DNA of 64,000 bases from Bradyrhizobium sp. WSM3983 (lineage in GTDB: Bacteria > Pseudomonadota > Alphaproteobacteria > Rhizobiales > Xanthobacteraceae), in contig NZ_AXAY01000006.1 of assembly GCF_000473045.1 (NCBI RefSeq), positions 274,072 through 338,071 of the forward strand. The letters are read 5' to 3'. How positions within the stretch are numbered: the first letter of the stretch is position 1; every line of letters begins with the position of its first letter. The notes below the pieces were generated by a model. The model saw only the letters and a list, made by a program, of their open reading frames with translations. It was not told the DNA's origin and searched no databases. Position numbers and translations under genes: made by a program. Shown piece by piece: positions 1 through 6,009 of this stretch.

Positions 1-111
1 GCGTGGCCGCGCATGCGTGATCGCATGCATGTCCTGCCGGCGAGCGGGCCCGGCCTGATGAACCGGGGTTGCGTCTCATGCGACGAATGCCTGGAAACGA
101 GGTCTTTCGCC

Positions 112-333
112 GTGAACTGGTTCAAACGATATGTCGTCGGCTGCCTGATCGCGGTGCTCTTCTTCGCTGCCGTCGGCAGCTACAAGCACCCGGGCGAGGG
201 CATGCGCTACGAGGCCATCCTGCTGGCGTCTGCTGGCCGGCCTGTCGTCGCCGCGATCGTCGTGGGCAGCACCATCGGCGATGTCGTGCATGACGTGCGC
301 CAGGGCAAGGTGGGGATGATTGGCCATGCTTGA
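112..333 (+). CDS. small membrane protein, unknown function
   Basis: This encodes about 73 residues with one clear N-terminal membrane segment (VVGCLIAVLFFAAVG). A second, weaker hydrophobic stretch (AGRPVVAAIVVGSTIG) follows. I chose the GTG at 112 because CGAGG sits about 8 nt upstream and the membrane segment then begins right after a short basic start (MNWFKRY). An in-frame ATG at 58 would add 18 residues. The 3' end overlaps the start of the next small gene by 8 nt, so the two are probably co-translated. I do not recognise the family. Confidence 0.5.
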   Translation: MNWFKRYVVGCLIAVLFFAAVGSYKHPGEGMRYEAILLASAGRPVVAAIVVGSTIGDVVHDVRQGKVGMIGHA

Positions 334-490
334 CGCCTTGCTCGGCCTCATCTTCGACATCGTTCTCAGCGCGGTCGGGACTGCCATCGTCAAATTGTTC
401 AGTGCGGAAAACGCCGCCGAAATCGCGACGGCCATCATCGGCATCGGCTTCATCGCGGTCGGCTTCACGGCCGCTGTGTGGGGGCATTGA
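326..490 (+). CDS. tiny hydrophobic protein (54 aa)
   Basis: The frame runs from ATG 326 to TGA 488-490 and encodes 54 residues. Two hydrophobic stretches (LDALLGLIFDIVLSAVGTAIV and IATAIIGIGFIAVGFTAAVW) flank a short polar turn (KLFSAENAAE), so this may be a two-helix membrane peptide. It overlaps the preceding gene by 8 nt, which suggests translational coupling. No family is recognised. The coupled arrangement and the regular hydrophobic pattern are the only support. Confidence 0.5.
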   Translation: MLDALLGLIFDIVLSAVGTAIVKLFSAENAAEIATAIIGIGFIAVGFTAAVWGH

Positions 491-525
491 AGCGAGACGT
501 TCTGGCAGCGCCAATCCGAGACGCG

Positions 526-559
526 AAAAAGCCGCCCCCGACATCGTCGGAAGCGGTTT
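526..559 (-). terminator. probable terminator for the 586-903 gene
   Basis: On the minus strand a GC-rich imperfect hairpin (CCGCTTCCGA ... TCGGGGGCGG) is followed by five T residues. It lies about 30 nt past the stop of the minus-strand gene at 586-903. Confidence 0.45.
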
Positions 560-585
560 CGAAAAGCGGCGCCCATCATGGCAAG

Positions 586-903
586 TTACGCGGCAATCCG
601 TTGTTCGACGGGCGCGGTCAGATATTTGAGCACTTCCGCATGCTCGAGGTCGGGAACCGCGATGGCCGTGTGGCTGTAGCTCGCCTGCGTCCGCGATTTT
701 GCGATCTTGTCCAGGATCGCTTTGCCCTTGATGACGTGGAGACCCATGTCGTCGCCGGACGGGAAGATCGCCAGCACCACGTCATAGGCCGCGATGACGG
801 CTCTGAGCGCCTCGGCCTTGTCTTCGGCTACGTCGACAAACACGCGAACATCAGCTGCGAGTTCACGCAGCTCGTCAAAATCCAGCACTGTGGGGTACTC
901 CAA
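586..903 (-). CDS. conserved-looking hypothetical protein
   Basis: This encodes 105 residues if translation starts at TTG 903. The only alternative in the open frame is GTG at 888; no ATG exists upstream of the first in-frame stop. The sequence is soluble and regular. It contains a beta-alpha-beta-like stretch (RVFVDVAEDKAEALRAVIAAYDVVLAIFPSGDD) and a motif MGLHVIKGKAILDKIAKSRT. No signal peptide or membrane span is seen. I do not recognise a family. Codon use and a downstream terminator support a real gene. Confidence 0.6.
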   Translation of the reverse strand: MEYPTVLDFDELRELAADVRVFVDVAEDKAEALRAVIAAYDVVLAIFPSGDDMGLHVIKGKAILDKIAKSRTQASYSHTAIAVPDLEHAEVLKYLTAPVEQRIAA

Positions 904-1053
904 CGCAACGAAACTGATGAGGAGAGTGGCTGCGTTGAGTTACCAGAGTCTGAACAATGTCGATCAAGTCACAAGTTTCACGCCGAGGTGACCCCTTGAG
1001 CGGGATAAGACGATGGGGATGTCGTTCAGGGCCTGCAGCTCATCGGCCCAAAG

Positions 1054-1081
1054 AAAAATCCCGCGCTGCTGTCAGCGCGAG
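1054..1081 (-). terminator. intrinsic terminator
   Basis: CGCGCTG and CAGCGCG form a 7-bp stem around a 4-nt loop. On the minus strand it is followed by GGATTTTT. It would end transcription of the minus-strand gene at 1197-1382. Confidence 0.6.
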
Positions 1082-1119
1082 ATTGGGGGTGGGAGGAAGC
1101 TGAAGGGCGATGCGCTCGA

Positions 1120-1214
1120 AGGCTACGTCACTTGAAAGCTGTCATTTGGCGTAGCCTTATCATTTGGCGCAGCGTTGGTCAGTTGGCGTAGCCTGATCAC
1201 TTGGCGTAGCCTTG
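1120..1214. repeat. tandem copies of a gene's stop-codon region
   Basis: Four head-to-tail units of 18-19 bp start at 1142, 1160, 1179 and 1197, with consensus TCANTTGGCGTAGCCTNR. The last unit is the actual 3' end (codons for GYAK and stop) of the minus-strand gene at 1197-1382. An inverted copy (AGGCTACGTCACTTGA) lies at 1120-1135 and can pair with any of the units. Confidence 0.75.
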
Positions 1215-1382
1215 GGAACGGAGCCAGGCGATCTTGCGATCGCCGTTGATCCAGTCGTCGGCATCCGCCTTGCTGACAAATCCCTTGATCTCGCGCTGTT
1301 CGCTGCCCGGGTAGTCCGCCAGTATCTTCCAGTCGGTGTCCGAAATGCGGACGGTTTTGAAGGTCACTTTTGTTTTAGCCAT
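1197..1382 (-). CDS. small basic hypothetical protein
   Basis: This encodes 61 residues, rich in Lys, Asp and Trp (ISDTDWKILADYPGSEQREI, then FVSKADADDWINGDRKIAWLRSQGYAK). The second half looks like the SPOR-like 'skeletal' pattern of short proteins that modify or read a single residue, but I do not assign a function. The ATG at 1382 opens nine bases from the divergent AraC fragment. The stop-codon region is tandemly repeated downstream (see 1120-1214). It is soluble, with no signal peptide. Confidence 0.65.
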   Translation of the reverse strand: MAKTKVTFKTVRISDTDWKILADYPGSEQREIKGFVSKADADDWINGDRKIAWLRSQGYAK

Positions 1383-1390
1383 GCACCATT

Positions 1391-1639
1391 ATGCAGGGAA
1401 TGGTCTCAAAAGGCCACCGCCATGGAGGCGTCGCGAAGGAGACGGGGCTGACGTTTGGACGCTGGCGTCAGCAACTGCATCTGATCGTCGCGATCAGGGA
1501 GCTCGCTGCGGGTGCGAGCGTGCAGCAGGTCTCGGCCGTTCTCGGCTATGAATCAGTCGCGGCCTTCATCACGATGTTCAAGAAGGCGCTCGGAAAGCCA
1601 CCGGCCAAATATCTGAGCAGTGTGGCTCGGGAGACGTAG
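1391..1639 (+). pseudogene. AraC-family regulator, C-terminal fragment
   Basis: The 82-residue frame contains only the second helix-turn-helix half of an AraC/XylS DNA-binding domain: TFGRWRQQLHLIVAIRELAAG, then VQQVSAVLGYESVAAFITMFKKALGKPPAKYL. The GYES-FITMFKKALGKPPAKY pattern is the family signature. A full regulator is normally 250-330 residues, and here the sensor domain and first helix-turn-helix are missing. The frame begins right beside the divergent gene at 1382, so it is probably a truncated relic. A functional mini-protein cannot be excluded. Confidence 0.7.
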
Positions 1640-1911
1640 CCGCAAGCGAGCGCGGGTTAAGTCCGCGAGGATGGCGAACTCTTTATGGGTGCTGCGGAAT
1701 TCGATTTGTCCTCGCCGCAGACGCGACTGTCCGGCGGAAACATGACGGAACTCACGCAGAACTGCTGCTTGCGTTTTCGGCCTCAATGGGTTCTAAGCCC
1801 GGCTGCTTCGTGGCCGACAGGCATGAACAGACGCGCGTCGCGTAGTTTTGCCGCTTCCCGGACAAAGCTATATCGCAGCTCGCGCGCACCCAATTCAGAG
1901 GAAATCCAGAC

Positions 1912-2208
1912 ATGGCGAAGATGACCAAGACCCAATTGATCGATGCAATTGCGGAAGGCACGCAGCTTGCGAAGAACGACGTGAAGTCGGTCATCGAGTA
2001 CATGGCGACCGTCGGCTACAAGGAGCTCAACGAGTCCGGCGAGTTCGTTATTCCCGGTTTCGTAAAGATGTCGGTCGTCAACAAGCCTGCGACCGAAGCC
2101 CGCATGGGCGTCAATCCCTTCACCAAGGAGCCGATGCAGTTTGCTGCGAAGCCGGCGAGCAAGTCGGTCAAGGCCTCGCCGCTGAAGGTGGCCAAGGACT
2201 CCGTCTGA
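1912..2208 (+). CDS. HU-family DNA-binding protein
   Basis: This encodes 98 residues with the HU/IHF fold. It has an N-terminal helical part (TKTQLIDAIAEGTQLAKNDVKSVIEYMATVGYKEL) and a beta-arm region containing GEFVIPGFVKMSVV, where typical HU has GxxxIPGFGxF. A Lys-rich tail (KPASKSVKASPLKVAK) resembles the longer HU-like proteins of rhizobia. AGAGGAAA precedes the ATG by 8 nt, and a strong terminator follows at 2281. It is expected to bind and bend the nucleoid DNA without strict sequence specificity. Confidence 0.88.
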   Translation: MAKMTKTQLIDAIAEGTQLAKNDVKSVIEYMATVGYKELNESGEFVIPGFVKMSVVNKPATEARMGVNPFTKEPMQFAAKPASKSVKASPLKVAKDSV

Positions 2209-2280
2209 TCCGGCGATCCCGCGCGGTCTGCGTGCCCTGAGCGGCGCGCAGAACTGGCGAAGCGATGTCGACAAAAAGGG

Positions 2281-2315
2281 GAAAACCCCGCCTGGGGGAA
2301 GCGGGGTTTTCGGAT
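2281..2315 (+). terminator. intrinsic terminator of the HU gene
   Basis: AAAACCCCGC and GCGGGGTTTT form a 10-bp stem around CTGGGGGAA, with the T run built into the 3' arm. It lies 70 nt past the HU stop codon. Confidence 0.8.
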
Positions 2316-2401
2316 GGGGGTGAAGCCTGGGGGAAGCTTCATTGATTAGGCGCACCAGCGCTGAAAAAGTTCACGGCAGGCCTCGCAACTCATCGGGCGT
2401 C

Positions 2402-2437
2402 CCAAAAGAAAAGCCCCGTGCTTGCGCACGGGGCTCT
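2402..2437 (-). terminator. strong hairpin terminator, minus strand
   Basis: AGCCCCGTGC and GCACGGGGCT form a 10-bp stem with a 4-nt loop. Read on the minus strand it is followed by TTTCTTTT, while on the plus strand the tail is only CTCTT. It could terminate read-through from the small RNA at 2506-2580. Confidence 0.65.
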
Positions 2438-2440
2438 CTT

Positions 2441-2476
2441 GCTGACGGCGTTGGGATTTCAGCGCCTGGCCGTCAG
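2441..2476. other. inverted copy of the small-RNA 5' segment inside a hairpin
   Basis: GGGATTTCAGCGCC at 2453-2466 repeats, on the plus strand, the conserved 5' segment of the two small RNAs described here. It is flanked by GCTGACGG and CCGTCAGC, which form a perfect 8-bp stem that would present it in a loop. No GAACCTTT box is found at the expected distance upstream, so I do not call it a third small-RNA gene. Confidence 0.55.
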
Positions 2477-2505
2477 CCGTGTTTCTAACTTAAGGTTGAA
2501 AATCC

Positions 2506-2580
2506 AAAAAGCAACAGCGCCGCGGTGACGGAGTATATTCGTCAGGCGGCGCTGCCATGTGACCGGGCGCTGAAATCCCC
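2506..2580 (-). ncRNA. candidate small RNA, copy A
   Basis: Read on the minus strand, the element starts with GGGGATTTCAGCGCCC. After about 12 nt it enters a hairpin: CAGCGCCGC with GCGGCGCTG, inner arms TGACG with CGTCA, loop AATATACTC. It ends TTGCTTTTT. Copy B at 9904-9977 has the same first 16 nt, the same layout, and stems that differ in sequence yet still pair (inner arms CAAGCG with CGCTTG). Both have GAACCTTT exactly 35 nt before the first G. Neither has a start codon with a plausible reading frame. The 5' end is inferred. The target is unknown. Confidence 0.65.
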
Positions 2581-2615
2581 AGCCTCCATGGGTCCTCGCT
2601 GTGCCGAAAAGGTTC
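2581..2615 (-). promoter_or_regulatory. candidate promoter of small RNA A
   Basis: On the minus strand GAACCTTTT begins at 2615, 35 nt before the inferred 5' end at 2580. The identical box at identical distance precedes copy B, while the sequence between is not conserved. GAACC resembles the -35 side of extracytoplasmic-function sigma promoters, but that assignment is inference. Confidence 0.45.
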
Positions 2616-2675
2616 AATGCGATGCACCGGAAATTTCGCGCGGGGGCTGGACTTTTTGTTCTCATTTTGTTCTAG

Positions 2676-2702
2676 TGAGTCACCCGCTTTGGAGGTGACT
2701 CA
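2676..2702 (+). promoter_or_regulatory. hairpin covering the ribosome binding site
   Basis: TGAGTCACC (2676-2684) and GGTGACTCA (2694-2702) are perfectly complementary over 9 bp with a 9-nt loop. The 3' arm contains half of the GGAGGT Shine-Dalgarno and the A of the ATG at 2702. If it forms in the transcript, it would block initiation. Confidence 0.55.
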
Positions 2703-2839
2703 TGACCGTCGAGAAACAGCGCGAAGTGATCCGGCTCTGGAACCAGCTCAGGAAGGTCGAGGGCCCGGCCGCAGAAGAGCTCCGCATCCAGATCCTGGAA
2801 TGCTTTGCCGAGAAGGGCAACGCCAAGCGCGCGGCCTGA
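2702..2839 (+). CDS. small helical protein (45 aa)
   Basis: The 45 residues are charged and look fully helical (EKQREVIRLWNQLRKVEG, then AAEELRIQILECFAEKGNAK). GGAGGT lies 7 nt before the ATG, a very strong ribosome binding site. That site is masked by a 9-bp hairpin, suggesting translational control. I do not recognise a family. It is short, soluble and has one Cys. The strong start site and balanced composition support a real gene. Confidence 0.6.
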   Translation: MTVEKQREVIRLWNQLRKVEGPAAEELRIQILECFAEKGNAKRAA

Positions 2840-2925
2840 GCGTCCTCTGCTAGAGGCATTGCGGACCTCAGGTGAGGATGGCTTCGCTTCATCGATCATT
2901 AGGAATGGCTTCGCGTTGATTTGCT

Positions 2926-2962
2926 CGACTCCGATTCGTTCTTCGAGAACGAAATGGAGTCG
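2926..2962. repeat. palindromic repeat, copy 1
   Basis: This is a 37-nt near-perfect palindrome with arms CGACTCC GATTCGTTC and GAACGAAAT GGAGTCG. Two further copies lie at 3164 and about 30561, with flanking similarity (GATTT upstream, AACAAAGCC-like downstream). Confidence 0.75.
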
Positions 2963-3163
2963 AATGCAGAACAGCTTGTGCCTGCTCGAATATCGGTTGG
3001 GGGCTGTACCAAAACGAGTCAGTGCGATGCTTCGCGTCATCGTGTCGTCGTTGCGGCCGCCTCTGCCGATGTCCTGCGACACGGTGCGATCGTTCGCATG
3101 CAGCGCTCTGCCGCTCGTTTGCGTGCAAACGATTTTTTAAGAATTGCTCTGTGCTGATTTCGT

Positions 3164-3197
3164 CGATTCCGATTCGTTCCCTGGGAACGAAATGGCG
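3164..3197. repeat. palindromic repeat, copy 2
   Basis: This is the same element as at 2926. The inner arms GATTCGTTCCC and GGGAACGAAAT are intact, while the outer arms (CGATTCC and GGCG) have decayed. It is followed by GAACAAAGCC. Confidence 0.7.
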
Positions 3198-3303
3198 GTG
3201 AAGCCTGAACAAAGCCGGTCATCGGACAGCGACAAGATACGCGTCGCGGTCTCGACGCTCCCCACACGCCGCGCTATCGTCGCCGGCGACGGAGGGCGCA
3301 TCC

Positions 3304-3654
3304 ATGAGGAACGGGCTCTACTCCATCCACATCCACTTGCTCGATGGCGTGAAGGGCCGCGACAGTGGCGTGCTGATCTTGCGCGATGGCGTGCTGCTCG
3401 GCGGCGGACCTTATTTCTGGTCGCGCGGCTCCTACACATTCGGCAATGGTACCTGGAAGGGTGAGCTTGCCACCAACCAGCACTCACCGTTTGCCGATCC
3501 GCTGGTCCGGCCACTCTTCGCCGGTGCTGAAGCCACCAGCGGCTTCTCCGGGACATTCAGCGAGGAGGGGGCCGAGGTGTACGGCACCGTGCTGGTCGCG
3601 GGCCATCGCAGCCTCGGTTTTCGCGCGTCGTTGAAGTGGCTCGCCGAAATCTGA
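3304..3654 (+). CDS. GrlR-like small beta-barrel protein
   Basis: The 116 residues begin MRNGLYSIHIHLLDG and continue with DSGVLILRDGVLLGGGPYFW, SRGSYTFGNGTWKGEL and, at the end, GFSGTFSEEGAEVYGTVLVAG. This alternation of short strands, with the GxGVxxLxxGxxxGGGxxF pattern, resembles the GrlR / type III secretion regulator fold found as orphan genes in rhizobia. The resemblance is my inference from the pattern. CGGAGGG precedes the ATG by 7 nt. No signal peptide is seen and no secretion genes are nearby, so a virulence-type role is not implied. Confidence 0.7.
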   Translation: MRNGLYSIHIHLLDGVKGRDSGVLILRDGVLLGGGPYFWSRGSYTFGNGTWKGELATNQHSPFADPLVRPLFAGAEATSGFSGTFSEEGAEVYGTVLVAGHRSLGFRASLKWLAEI

Positions 3655-3805
3655 CGGTGCCCGCCGCAACCCCCTAACGAAAGCTTGGGCGGATCGCGAT
3701 AACCCTATTCGGTTAGGTTAAAAGCCCAATCGCGTTGCGCTTGCTGCGCGTTGGGATAGGTGTCTGGCAAAGACAACAAGAAAACCGTTTTTGCCAAGAA
3801 CCATT

Positions 3806-4003
3806 ATGACACCATTTTTAGAGCCGTCATTTTATCAGGGCGACCGCCAGACCTATCGCCGCGTCGCTGTCGTCGGCACGCTGTTCTGTCTCGCCTTCGT
3901 GGCGATCAGCTTTTCGCTGCGGCCACAGGTCGAGGACACGCGCGTCGCGGTCAAGGCCGACCGGCTGGTGCGCACAGCGGGCCAGCCGGCACAGGCACAT
4001 TAG
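3806..4003 (+). CDS. small single-pass membrane protein
   Basis: I start at ATG 3806, giving 65 residues; a TTG 15 nt upstream is also in frame. A soluble N-terminus (TPFLEPSFYQGDRQTYRR) leads into one membrane helix (VAVVGTLFCLAFVAISFSL). A charged periplasmic or cytosolic tail follows (RPQVEDTRVAVKADRLVRTAG). No family is recognised. It converges on the minus-strand 41-aa gene, with 14 nt between their stop codons. Confidence 0.55.
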   Translation: MTPFLEPSFYQGDRQTYRRVAVVGTLFCLAFVAISFSLRPQVEDTRVAVKADRLVRTAGQPAQAH

Positions 4004-4017
4004 CCACGGCACGCGAA

Positions 4018-4143
4018 CTAGCGCTTGCTGCCATAGGCCTCATCGTCGGCGGTGTCCTGCGGGCATGCGGCGCCGCGGGTTGCAAGCGCCACGAAGCCGG
4101 CATAGCCGGACAGATTGAGCAGTACTTCGAGCCAGGCAGGCAT
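4018..4143 (-). CDS. tiny protein (41 aa)
   Basis: The frame from ATG 4143 to TAG encodes 41 residues: an amphipathic or membrane-leaning start (PAWLEVLLNLSGYAGFVALAT) then a polar acidic tail (CPQDTADDEAYGSKR). AAGGGG sits 8 nt before the ATG. The layout resembles many short lineage-specific proteins of Bradyrhizobium, but I cannot name a function. Confidence 0.55.
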   Translation of the reverse strand: MPAWLEVLLNLSGYAGFVALATRGAACPQDTADDEAYGSKR

Positions 4144-4245
4144 GACGAGCCCCTTCTTGCGGGAAGACCACCTCAACATGTGCGCGGCGTGCTTGTTCCC
4201 GATTTTGCAAAGAGACTCGAAAAGAAAGACCGCTCAGCGTTCGAA

Positions 4246-4285
4246 ACTGAAAACCCCGCCAGCACCGCGGAGATGCTGACGGGGT
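4246..4285 (-). terminator. hairpin terminator, orphan
   Basis: ACCCCGCCAGCA and TGCTGACGGGGT form a 12-bp stem with one mismatch. On the minus strand GGGGTTTTCAG follows. No gene that it would terminate is visible upstream on that strand, so an unseen transcript or a role in attenuation is possible. Confidence 0.45.
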
Positions 4286-4460
4286 CGTCGTGCTGTCGCC
4301 TCGACCCGGATGGCGGAGGCTCCCGCACTTGCAGATCCAATCCGCGCTTCCCGATATCGTTCCCATCGAAGTGAGAGTTTTCTGCAAGGCCCGGTTCCAC
4401 AACAGGCGAACCATCGCGGGTGGTTCGCGTTGTCCCCGCGAAATGTGAAGGAGGACAGCT

Positions 4461-4742
4461 ATGAGGAAAACATTGACAGTTCTTGCGACCGTTGCGGCGG
4501 TTGGCGCGACCGCGGTTGCTGTACCTGCGCAGGCGCGTCACGTCGGCCCGGGCCTTGCGTTCGGTCTCGCCGCCGGTGCGATCACCGCGGGCGCCATCGC
4601 GGCGTCCCATCCCTACGGTTACGGCTACTATGATCCCGGCTATGGCTATTATGGCGGCCCGGCCTATGCCTACGGCCCCGGCCCGTACGCCTATTATGGT
4701 GGACCGTACTATCGGCACCACCGCTACTACCGTCACTGGTAA
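4461..4742 (+). CDS. secreted Gly/Tyr-rich protein
   Basis: The 93 residues have a clear signal peptide (RKTLTVLATVAAVGATAVAVPAQA, cleavage after AQA). A short hydrophobic Gly/Ala segment (GPGLAFGLAAGAITAGAIAA) follows, then a tail of YGY, YYGG and YRHH repeats. Such tails are common in exported rhizobial surface or envelope proteins of unknown role. AAGGAGGA precedes the ATG by 7 nt, and a classical terminator follows at 4761. It is monocistronic. Confidence 0.75.
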   Translation: MRKTLTVLATVAAVGATAVAVPAQARHVGPGLAFGLAAGAITAGAIAASHPYGYGYYDPGYGYYGGPAYAYGPGPYAYYGGPYYRHHRYYRHW

Positions 4743-4760
4743 GAGCTGAAGAATCGAAAA

Positions 4761-4788
4761 GCCCGGAGCGATGCTCCGGGCTTTTTTC
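4761..4788 (+). terminator. intrinsic terminator
   Basis: AGCCCGGAGC and GCTCCGGGCT form a 10-bp stem with a 3-nt loop, followed by TTTTT. It lies 18 nt past the stop of the Gly/Tyr-rich gene. A run of A on the 5' side lets it also serve the minus-strand gene at 4815. Confidence 0.85.
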
Positions 4789-4814
4789 GTGCGCGCATGT
4801 CCTGCGCGATATCG

Positions 4815-4979
4815 TTACGGCCAGAGCGAGGGCCGCTCAACCTTGCGGGCGTTCTCGAGCGTCGACACAAAATACTCGTCGCGCTCGCGCTTGAATTTTT
4901 CCTGCGTGGCACGGAAGGCGGCGACACGGGCGGCGATCTCTTCGCGTTCGCGGATTTTGCGTTGTTCGTCTTCGGTCAT
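4815..4979 (-). CDS. small charged coiled-coil protein (54 aa)
   Basis: The 54 residues are almost wholly helical and highly charged: TEDEQRKIREREEIAARVAA, then FRATQEKFKREREDEYF-like heptads, ending RPSLWP. The ATG at 4979 is preceded by GGGGAT. The gene ends 27 nt short of the shared bidirectional terminator at 4761-4788. No family is recognised. A role as a small oligomerising or partner-binding protein would be speculation. Confidence 0.6.
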   Translation of the reverse strand: MTEDEQRKIREREEIAARVAAFRATQEKFKRERDEYFVSTLENARKVERPSLWP

Positions 4980-5247
4980 GTCAAATCCCCACTACACTTG
5001 AGCATGTGTGCACTTCTGAACTCAAGCGCTGCCGCCGCAATCACGTTGAGTCGCGTAAACACATGCATTGGCGCTTCCGATTGGGGCGTCAATGGGGAGG
5101 AGGCATTGCAGGATTGTGATAAGCGAAGGTCGGAAAAATTGCCGCCCCATCGCCGCCCACGACTTGCGCCGCAGTGGATAAGAGCGTCAACAATCTTGTC
5201 GCTTGCAGATGTTGCAGCTAGCGCGACAGCAAATCGGGAGGCGGCGA

Positions 5248-6009
5248 GTGATTGCATCGGACCTTCAGAGCGGTGTCGAACGGCTCGGCGACATGATCGC
5301 GAGCGCCAACATCATCGTGCCGTTCACCGGTGCCGGCATTTCCACCGAATGCGGCATCCCTGACTTCCGCTCGCCGGGCGGAATTTGGACCCGCAGCCGT
5401 CCGATCCAGTTCGATGAGTTTGTCGCGAGCCAGGAGGCGCGCGACGAATCCTGGCGCCGGCGCTTTGCGATGGAGGAGGTGTTCGCCGCAGCCAAACCCG
5501 GCCGCGGCCATCGCGCGCTGGCTTCGCTGCATCGCGCCGGCAAGATTCCCGCGGTCATCACCCAGAACATCGACAATCTGCACCAGGCCTCAGGCTTCGC
5601 CGCCGATCGCGTGATTGAACTTCACGGCAATACCACTTACGCGCGCTGCATCGGATGTGGGCAGGCCTATCAGCTCGATTGGGTGAAGCGCCGCTTCGAC
5701 CAGGACGGCGCCGCCCCCAACTGCACCGCATGCGACGAGCCGGTGAAAACCGCAACGATCTCATTCGGTCAGGCGATGCCCGAGGATGAAATGCAACGCG
5801 CAACCGAGCTCTCGCAGGCCTGTGATCTCTTCATCGCGATCGGTTCCTCGCTCGTGGTGTGGCCGGCGGCGGGCTTTCCGATGATGGCGAAGAACGCCGG
5901 TGCACGTTTAGTGATCATCAATCGCGAGCCGACCGAACAGGACGACATCGCCGACCTCGTCATCCGTCACGACATCGGCGAAGCACTCGGACCCTTTGTC
6001 GGCAATTGA
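5248..6009 (+). CDS. Sir2-family NAD-dependent protein deacylase
   Basis: The 253-residue protein removes acyl groups from lysines, consuming NAD and giving nicotinamide and O-acyl-ADP-ribose. All family motifs are present. These are GAGISTE (about 28-34) with IPDFRSPGG, TQNIDNLH, the catalytic His in IELHGN (about 126), a zinc site of two CxxC pairs (about 134/137 and 159/162), the GSSLVVWPAA nucleotide loop, and INREPTEQD. I chose GTG 5248 because GGGAGG lies 8 nt upstream; an ATG at 5203 would add 15 unlikely residues. It appears monocistronic and cytosolic. Substrate class (acetyl versus succinyl) cannot be read from the sequence with confidence. Confidence 0.92.
   Translation: MIASDLQSGVERLGDMIASANIIVPFTGAGISTECGIPDFRSPGGIWTRSRPIQFDEFVASQEARDESWRRRFAMEEVFAAAKPGRGHRALASLHRAGKIPAVITQNIDNLHQASGFAADRVIELHGNTTYARCIGCGQAYQLDWVKRRFDQDGAAPNCTACDEPVKTATISFGQAMPEDEMQRATELSQACDLFIAIGSSLVVWPAAGFPMMAKNAGARLVIINREPTEQDDIADLVIRHDIGEALGPFVGN

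Larger units (their letters stand above)
2840..3303. other. gene-free stretch with repeats
   Basis: No credible gene is seen between the 45-aa gene and the gene at 3304. The stretch holds two copies of a palindromic repeat (2926 and 3164). The overlapping minus-strand open frames across it are by-products of these repeats. Confidence 0.6.

Noticed and set aside
2451..2580. A 130-bp miniature transposable element with inverted ends
   Set aside because: The inverted copies of GGGATTTCAGCGCC first suggested terminal repeats. Copy B at 9904 has only one end, and what is conserved between the loci is a terminator-like hairpin with compensating changes and an upstream box, which fits an RNA gene better.
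2672..3267. Several overlapping minus-strand frames with repeated peptides (EERIGVEQI, RERIGIDEI)
   Set aside because: The repeated peptides are translations of the palindromic DNA repeats at 2926 and 3164, and no good start sites exist.
3710..3721. The 12-mer CGGTTAGGTTAA, repeated at 10309-10320
   Set aside because: Flanks do not match and there is no common context. Two chance occurrences in intergenic sequence are plausible.
4040..4414. A 124-aa minus-strand protein
   Set aside because: It is Arg/His-rich, overlaps the better-supported 41-aa gene and crosses a terminator hairpin.
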